DNA from: JBDXHU01 sp039989475
GTDB taxonomy: Bacteria > Pseudomonadota > Gammaproteobacteria > Pseudomonadales > Halieaceae
Direction of reading: 5' to 3'
DNA length: 64,000 nucleotides
Assembly (NCBI GenBank): GCA_039989475.1
Contig: JBDXHU010000013.1
Coordinates: 281,742-345,741, forward strand
Positions 59,310 through 64,000 of the stretch are shown here, in pieces. The notes beneath the pieces were generated by a model. That model saw only the letters and a program-made list of their open reading frames with translations, searched no databases and was not told the origin of the DNA. Numbering within the stretch: the stretch's first letter is position 1; each line of letters opens with the position of its first letter. A program made the translations under genes and the position numbers.

Positions 59310-59762
59310 TCAGCCGCGGACTTCCTGGCTGACAGCGACTTTCATTTTGATAAAGTTCCTGTGCGACACGTGGATCAGGTCGGAGACCTGGCGAATCAGT
59401 CGCTCCTCGTACTTGTTCAGGTCGTCATCGGCAAAGGCAACGCGCCACATGGACTGGATCAGCGATAGTTTTTGCTCGGGGCTGTAGTGATCGTTGATCA
59501 GGCGCGTGAATTCATACAGCGATGTGGCTCGATCTGCCGCCTGGGCACCCAGTGTCACCAGTTCAGCAATCTCCTCCATGCTGATGTCCAGTGCAGCATG
59601 CAGTGCTGCTTCCAGTGTCTGCTTTTCGGTAGGTTCGACGGTAAAGTCAGCACGTGACATTTCGATCAAGAGGGCGGCTGCCGCCAGCTGCAGCTTATGC
59701 TCCAGTGCCTTCTCGTCGACCGGCTCCGATTTGCCGAACAGGGCCTTCAGGGATTCAATCAT
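59310..59762 (-). CDS. TerB-like protein
   Basis: The start at 59762 (MIESLKALFGKS) is chosen because the in-frame extension upstream lies wholly in the coding sequence of tal. The 150-residue all-helical protein has the TerB pattern: KLQLAAAALLIEMSRADFTVEPTEKQTLEAALHAAL and SLIQSMWRVAFADDDLNKYEERLIRQVSDLIHVSHRNFIKMK. The small TerB family is linked to metal or envelope stress, but a biochemical role is not settled. It overlaps tal by 8 bp and is convergent with the STAS gene. Confidence 0.85.
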   Translation of the reverse strand: MIESLKALFGKSEPVDEKALEHKLQLAAAALLIEMSRADFTVEPTEKQTLEAALHAALDISMEEIAELVTLGAQAADRATSLYEFTRLINDHYSPEQKLSLIQSMWRVAFADDDLNKYEERLIRQVSDLIHVSHRNFIKMKVAVSQEVRG

Positions 59763-60714
59763 CAAATTCCACCAATAGTTTTTCGAGCTTAAGCTGGTCC
59801 GCGACAAAGTTGCGGATGCCTTCTGCCAGCTTTTCCGTCGCCATGGCGTCGTGGTTGAGGTCATAGCGGAAGGCGCTTTCGTCAGGCTCAAAGCGCGCTT
59901 GCGAGGCTGAGCGGTTTTGCGGATCCAGTTGCCGATCCAGTGCGCCCTCGTCGTCGGCCAGTTCCTGTAGCAGGGCCGGGCTTATGGTAAGACGGTCACA
60001 GCCGGCCAGGGCCTCGATTTCACCGGCATTGCGGAAGCTCGCACCCATGACGATGGTGCTGTAGTCGTGTTCCTTGTAGTAGTTATAGATGCGACTCACC
60101 GACTGCACCCCGGGATCGTCCTGGGGCTGCTTGATCTCCAGCTCGGTGTTGGCCTTGTACCAGTCGAGGATGCGGCCGACAAACGGCGAGATCAAAAACA
60201 CGCCGGCATCGGCACAGGCAGCGGCCTGGCCAAAACCGAACAGCAGGGTCAGGTTGCAGTTAATGCCCTCCTGCTCAAGTTGCTCGGCGGCGCGAATACC
60301 CTCCCAGGTGGACGCGGTCTTGATGAGGATGCGATCGCGACCGATGCCTGCTTCTTCATACAGTCCGATCAATTTGCGCGCCCGCTCTACTGTGGCTTCA
60401 CGGTCAAAAGAGAGTCGCGCATCGACCTCTGTGGACACGCGACCAGGCACGATATCGAGAATTTCGCGACCAATAGCAACGGCCAGTCTGTCACTGCAAT
60501 TGGCAAGCTGCTCTTCATTGCTGCCGCCCCTGGCGTGGGCCCAATCCCGGGCTTTGCGGATCAATTCCTGGTAGTGGGGCAGGGCGGCGGCCTTGAGCAG
60601 CAGCGAGGGATTGGTGGTGGCGTCCTCGGGGTGGAAGCGCTTGATTGCCTCGATATCACCGGTGTCCGCCACGACCAGGGTCATGTCTTTGAGTTGCTCC
60701 AGTTTGTTGCTCAT
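59755..60714 (-). CDS. tal: Transaldolase
   Basis: The 319-residue protein is a TalB-type transaldolase: VADTGDIEAIKRFHPEDATTNPSLLLKAAAL, FDREATVERARKLIGLYEEAGIGRDRILIKTASTWEGIRAAEQLE (Schiff-base Lys in ILIKTA), LLFGFGQAAACADAGVFLISPFVGRILDWY. It swaps three-carbon units in the pentose phosphate pathway. It overlaps dusA at its start by 4 bp and the TerB-like gene at its end by 8 bp. Confidence 0.97.
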   Translation of the reverse strand: MSNKLEQLKDMTLVVADTGDIEAIKRFHPEDATTNPSLLLKAAALPHYQELIRKARDWAHARGGSNEEQLANCSDRLAVAIGREILDIVPGRVSTEVDARLSFDREATVERARKLIGLYEEAGIGRDRILIKTASTWEGIRAAEQLEQEGINCNLTLLFGFGQAAACADAGVFLISPFVGRILDWYKANTELEIKQPQDDPGVQSVSRIYNYYKEHDYSTIVMGASFRNAGEIEALAGCDRLTISPALLQELADDEGALDRQLDPQNRSASQARFEPDESAFRYDLNHDAMATEKLAEGIRNFVADQLKLEKLLVEFDD

Positions 60715-61727
60715 ACAGCCAGGTTCTCCTCGAACTCGGATGGATCCTGGACCAACGCCAGGGCCTCTTCCAGTACTGTGATAGTTGCGCCTTTCTTGTA
60801 GGCGTTTTCACTCAGGTGACGGCGAAAACGCCGGGCCCCTGGCAGGCCCTGGTAAATGCCCAACACATGCCGGGTCATATGGTGTAGCTGGTTGCCTTTA
60901 TCCAACTCCTCGCGAATATAGGGCAGTAGCGCCTGCATCGCTCCGCTACGGGTGGCTGCGGCTGCGGTCTCCCCGAACAGCTCGCGGTCCACAGCAGCCA
61001 GCATGTACGGGTTTTGGTAGGCTTCACGCCCGATCATGACGCCATCCACCTGCTGTAAATGATCACGGCAGGCTGCAATAGAGTCTATGCCACCGTTAAT
61101 GACGATTTCCAGTGCGGGGCGCTCCTGCTTGAGACGGTACACCCAATCATAGTGCAGGGGTGGGATTTCCCGGTTTTCCTTCGGGCTCAGGCCCTGCAGC
61201 CATGCTTTGCGCGCATGCACGATAAACGTCTCGCAGCCACCGTCGGCGACCGTATCAACAAAGGCCAGCATCTGTTCGTAGGATTCCATATCGTCAATGC
61301 CGATGCGGTGCTTCACGGTCACCGGAATTGAGCAGTTCTCGCGCATGGCGGCCACGCACTCAGCCACCAGCGGGGCGTGGGCCATGAGGCAGGCGCCGAA
61401 CATGCCGGACTGGACCCGGTCTGAGGGACAGCCGCAGTTCAGGTTTATCTCGTCGTAGCCCCAGTCCTGTGCCAGTTGGGCGCACTGGGCCAGTTCTGCA
61501 GGATCGCTGCCACCCAACTGCAGCGCCACCGGGTGTTCCTGACTATTGAAGTGCAGGAAGCGTTCCTGATCACCGTGTAGCAGGGCGCCAGTTGTGACCA
61601 TTTCCGTGTACAGCAGGGCCTGGCGCGACAGCAGGCGCCAGAAATAGCGGCAGTGGCGATCACTCCAGTCCATCATCGGGGCGATGCAGAAGCGATGGGA
61701 AAGGTTGCTGTTCACGGGCCTGTCCAT
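60711..61727 (-). CDS. dusA: tRNA-dihydrouridine synthase A
   Basis: The ATG at 61727 (MDRPVNSNLSHRFCIAPMMDW) is preferred; a TTG start 15 bp upstream is possible. The roughly 338-residue FMN enzyme has the Dus pattern: RHCRYFWRLLSRQALLYTEMVTTGALLHGD, EINLNCGCPSDRVQSGMFGACLM (Cys acid), KHRIGIDD, HARKAWLQGLSPKENREIPPL. It reduces U20/U20a in tRNA. It is divergent from gltX. Confidence 0.96.
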   Translation of the reverse strand: MDRPVNSNLSHRFCIAPMMDWSDRHCRYFWRLLSRQALLYTEMVTTGALLHGDQERFLHFNSQEHPVALQLGGSDPAELAQCAQLAQDWGYDEINLNCGCPSDRVQSGMFGACLMAHAPLVAECVAAMRENCSIPVTVKHRIGIDDMESYEQMLAFVDTVADGGCETFIVHARKAWLQGLSPKENREIPPLHYDWVYRLKQERPALEIVINGGIDSIAACRDHLQQVDGVMIGREAYQNPYMLAAVDRELFGETAAAATRSGAMQALLPYIREELDKGNQLHHMTRHVLGIYQGLPGARRFRRHLSENAYKKGATITVLEEALALVQDPSEFEENLAV

Positions 61728-61750
61728 GGAAGCGGAGCGCAATAATCCCG

Positions 61751-61756
61751 TATAAT
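61751..61756 (+). promoter_or_regulatory. Candidate -10 element of gltX
   Basis: TATAAT lies 36 bp before the gltX start codon. No good -35 hexamer is found at 16-18 bp spacing, so the promoter call is tentative. Confidence 0.45.
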
Positions 61757-61791
61757 CGCCGCCTCCACAAGACTATGGCCCGAGCTAATCA

Positions 61792-63285
61792 ATGACTGTT
61801 CGCACCCGCATCGCACCGTCGCCCACCGGTGATCCCCACGTAGGCACCGCCTATATCGCCCTGTTTAATATGTGTTTCGCCAGGGCCCACGGTGGCCAGT
61901 TTCTGCTGCGGATTGAGGATACCGACCAGACCCGCAGTACCCCGGAATCCGAGCAGGCCATTCTGGATGCCCTGCGCTGGCTGGGTCTGGACTGGGATGA
62001 AGGTCCCGATGTGGGCGGCGAATTCGGCCCTTATCGGCAGAGCGAACGCATGGATATTTATGCGGAATATGCCGAGCGCCTGGTCGCCGAGGGCAAGGCC
62101 TTCCGCTGCTATCGCAGCCCGGAGGAGCTTAACGGCTTGCGCGAAGCACGCCGGGAAGCGGGCAATTCAACGGCTTTAAAGCCGGCGGACTTGATTCTGG
62201 ATGAAGATGAGGCCGCGCGCCGCGCCAGCGCCGGAGAGCCTTTCGTCATCCGTATGATGGTGCCGGACGAGACCGGCAGTTGCGCGATAGATGACCTGTT
62301 GCGAGGCAGCATTGAGCTGGACTGGAGCATGGTGGATGCCCAGATCCTGCTCAAGTCCGATGGCATGCCCACCTATCACCTGGCCAATGTGGTGGACGAT
62401 CACCTGATGGGTATCACCCACGTTATTCGCGGCGAAGAGTGGATTAACTCGGCCCCCAAGCACAAGCTCCTGTATGAGTACTTTGGCTGGGATATGCCGG
62501 TGCTGTGCCATATGCCGCTGTTGCGCAACCCCGACAAGAGCAAGCTGAGCAAGCGCAAGAACCCCACCAGCATTCTCTACTACGAGCGCATGGGTTTCAT
62601 GCCCGAGGCTCTGCTCAATTACCTGGGCCGCATGGGCTGGTCCATGCCGGATGAGAGTGAAAAATTCAGCCTGGAAGAGATGCAGGCCAATTTCGATATC
62701 GAGCGGGTCTCACTGGGCGGACCAGTATTCGATGTGGAGAAGCTTAGCTGGCTCAATGGCACCTGGATCAGGGAAGAGCTTTCGGATGCGCAACTGGCAG
62801 ACCGGCTGCACGAGTGGGGCTATAACCGCAAGCAACTACTGGAGGTCATTCCCCATGCCAAGCAGCGCATGGAAACCTTCAGCGACCTGGCACCGCTGGC
62901 CGGCTTCCTGGTGTCGGGCACACTGCCGCTGACAGCAGACAGTTTTGCCGAGGCCAAACTGGAAGACGAGAAACTGTTGCAGGCCCTGCAATTCACCCTG
63001 TGGCGGCTGGAAGCGCAGCGTCATTGGCAGCGTGACAATGTCTTTGCCGATGTGAAGGCTGTGGCCGACAGTATGGAGATAAAGATGAAGGATTTCCTGG
63101 CACCGTTCTTCATCGCCGTGTGCGGTTCTACCGCTTCCTTCTCTGTATTTGATGCTATGGTGCTGTTGGGTCCGGACATGACCCGCGCCCGCATCCGCCA
63201 TGCCATTGAGGTGCTGGGCGGGGTGTCGAAAAAGGCCATGAAACGTTTTGAGAAAGCCTACCGGGAACTGCCTGGGGAGGATTGA
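61792..63285 (+). CDS. gltX: Glutamyl-tRNA synthetase
   Basis: The 497-residue class I synthetase has the HIGH-type motif (APSPTGDPHVGTAYIALFN) and the KMSKS-type motif (DKSKLSKRKNPTS), and the family stretch FLLRIEDTDQTRSTPESEQAI. No zinc-binding insert pattern is obvious. It charges tRNA-Glu. tRNA-Ala genes follow 650 bp downstream; gltX-tRNA linkages are common in gammaproteobacteria. It ends 1 bp before the next gene. Confidence 0.98.
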   Translation: MTVRTRIAPSPTGDPHVGTAYIALFNMCFARAHGGQFLLRIEDTDQTRSTPESEQAILDALRWLGLDWDEGPDVGGEFGPYRQSERMDIYAEYAERLVAEGKAFRCYRSPEELNGLREARREAGNSTALKPADLILDEDEAARRASAGEPFVIRMMVPDETGSCAIDDLLRGSIELDWSMVDAQILLKSDGMPTYHLANVVDDHLMGITHVIRGEEWINSAPKHKLLYEYFGWDMPVLCHMPLLRNPDKSKLSKRKNPTSILYYERMGFMPEALLNYLGRMGWSMPDESEKFSLEEMQANFDIERVSLGGPVFDVEKLSWLNGTWIREELSDAQLADRLHEWGYNRKQLLEVIPHAKQRMETFSDLAPLAGFLVSGTLPLTADSFAEAKLEDEKLLQALQFTLWRLEAQRHWQRDNVFADVKAVADSMEIKMKDFLAPFFIAVCGSTASFSVFDAMVLLGPDMTRARIRHAIEVLGGVSKKAMKRFEKAYRELPGED

Positions 63286-63286
63286 T

Positions 63287-63820
63287 ATGCGCACGCTTAC
63301 AGCAACTCTGCTGCTGGGCCTGCTGGCACCGCACTGGGCTGCCGCCGACGTACTCTCGGCCTCGCGCGAGGGCTTCAGCCTGCGGATCGAAACCCTGAGC
63401 CAGGCCACGCCCGATGTGTCCTACCAGGCCTTTACCGCCATCGAGCGCTGGTGGGACCCGGCCCATAGCTATGCGGGCGTCGCCAGCAACCTGTCGCTGG
63501 ATGTATCCCCGGGTGGTGCCTTCCTGGAGAAACTCAGCAATGGTGGCTTCGTCAAACACCTGGAAGTGGTCTACGCCCAGCCCGGCAAGGAAATTCGCCT
63601 ATTGGGGGGACTGGGGCCACTGCAGCCGATGGGCCTTTATGGTGCTCTCACAGTGCAATTCGAGGCTTACGGCAAGGGCAGCAAGACCATCATGCTCTAC
63701 AACGTCGGTGGCTTTTCCTCGGCTGGTCTGGAGAACCTGGCACCGATCGTCGATGCAGTGCAGGCCGCCCAGATGCAGCGCCACGCCGCCTACGCCGATA
63801 TCCTCATGCTGGAGCGCTAA
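63287..63820 (+). CDS. Secreted SRPBCC/START-like protein
   Basis: The start at 63287 has GGGAGG upstream and follows the gltX stop by 1 bp. The 177-residue precursor has a signal peptide (LTATLLLGLLAPHWAAAD). A mature part resembles the SRPBCC ligand-pocket fold (YQAFTAIERWWDPAHSYAG, LSLDVSPGGAFLEKL, VVYAQPGKEIRLLGGLGPLQPMGLYGALTVQFEA). The WWDP and GPLQ text is typical of START/AHSA1-like secreted proteins. The ligand is unknown. Confidence 0.82.
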   Translation: MRTLTATLLLGLLAPHWAAADVLSASREGFSLRIETLSQATPDVSYQAFTAIERWWDPAHSYAGVASNLSLDVSPGGAFLEKLSNGGFVKHLEVVYAQPGKEIRLLGGLGPLQPMGLYGALTVQFEAYGKGSKTIMLYNVGGFSSAGLENLAPIVDAVQAAQMQRHAAYADILMLER

Positions 63821-63869
63821 AGCCAGTTGACAGGGTGGGGGTGCGACACTAGAATGCGCAGCTCTTTTC

Positions 63870-63945
63870 GGGGCCATAGCTCAGCTGGGAGAGCGCAACA
63901 CTGGCAGTGTTGTGGTCGGGGCGGGGCGCGTAGCCTTCGATCCCG
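63870..63945 (+). pseudogene. Damaged tRNA-Ala(GGC)
   Basis: The 5' half is intact: acceptor strand GGGGCCA, D-arm, and anticodon arm CAACA-CTGGCAG-TGTTG with anticodon GGC (63903-63905). After the variable loop the T-stem GGCGG is followed by about 11 extra bases before TTCGATC-CCGCC. The 3' acceptor strand TGGCCCC is missing, replaced by unrelated sequence (AGCGGGATTAGG). The RNA could not close its acceptor stem. Confidence 0.75.
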
Positions 63946-63955
63946 CCAGCGGGAT
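63940..63955. repeat. Short palindrome in the damaged part of tRNA-Ala
   Basis: ATCCCGC and GCGGGAT flank a CA pair, forming a perfect 7-bp inverted repeat where the T-arm 3' strand should lead into the acceptor stem. It may mark the recombination or slippage point that broke the gene. Confidence 0.5.
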
Positions 63956-63974
63956 TAGGAAAGAGTAGATTTTC

Positions 63975-64000
63975 GGGGCCATAGCTCAGCTGGGAGAGCG
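63975..64000 (+). tRNA. Second tRNA-Ala copy, cut by the window end
   Basis: The last 26 bases repeat the first 26 of the damaged tRNA exactly (acceptor strand GGGGCCA and the D-arm), again preceded by TTTTCG. Only the 5' third is visible, so the anticodon and integrity are unknown, but it is probably the working tRNA-Ala gene. Confidence 0.7.

Overview
The window is chromosomal DNA of a GC-rich, motile, Gram-negative gammaproteobacterium. Lipoproteins, L- and P-ring genes, mlaA, polar-flagellum genes (flhF), RpoN and FliA promoters, a PomAB-like (probably Na+-driven) stator, and the gltX-tRNA-Ala and recA-recX arrangements all fit a marine lineage such as the Cellvibrionales/Halieaceae. That placement is an inference from gene style, not a phylogeny. 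I see no insertion sequence, prophage or CRISPR array.

Bases 1-34431 are almost entirely flagellar. A leftward operon fliG-fliM-fliN-fliO-fliP-fliQ-fliR-flhB-flhA-flhF (8382 to 1) builds the switch and the export gate. It is read from a near-consensus RpoN promoter at 8542-8557. To its right lies fliK with an FlhB-like switch-domain gene, then a small unknown GAF-like gene with its own perfect RpoN promoter, then a ycgR-like brake gene, flgN, flgM and flgA (leftward). Next is the rightward rod/hook/ring/junction operon flgBCDEFGHIJKL, which starts at a perfect RpoN promoter (13154-13169). It is followed by fliC (FliA promoter 22891-22917, strong terminator 24444-24471), flaG, fliD, fliS, fliT and a tetrameric-type PilZ gene. 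A leftward block holds a SPOR protein, a soluble multi-PAS histidine kinase, a PilZ protein and the pomA/pomB-type stator genes. fliE, fliF, fliH, fliI, fliJ and fliL are absent from the window, so the usual fliE-fliJ unit is broken between fliF and fliG.

Bases 34530-42380 carry an unknown secreted protein, an alpha/beta hydrolase coupled to kynureninase, a luciferase-family oxidoreductase, recA (with a LexA box) and recX, and a CpxA/CpxR-like two-component pair. Divergent from this pair is a Spy/CpxP-like periplasmic gene, with four 10-bp-spaced half-sites between them. Bases 43091-54629 hold housekeeping genes: an M16C metallopeptidase, a glutaminyl cyclase, mnmC, two unknown proteins, a MaoC-type dehydratase and the helicase hrpA.

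Bases 54810-56739 are the most distinctive locus. It is an HvfABC-type operon with a secreted precursor carrying seven EGKCG motifs, a DUF692/MNIO enzyme and a DUF2063 partner. It is expected to make a copper-binding, post-translationally modified peptide. After it come mlaA, a response regulator/PP2C phosphatase with a STAS antagonist (HsbR/HsbA-like, a possible link back to FlgM), a TerB-like gene, tal, dusA, gltX, a secreted SRPBCC-like protein, a damaged tRNA-Ala and the start of a second tRNA-Ala copy.

The flagellar genes appear to be staged by RpoN (switch/export, rod/hook) and then FliA (flgM, fliC). Three PilZ-family proteins in or beside the flagellar block suggest tight c-di-GMP control of motility. 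Five-residue (15-bp) in-frame tandem repeats occur in three unrelated genes (SPOR protein, RecX, HvfA).
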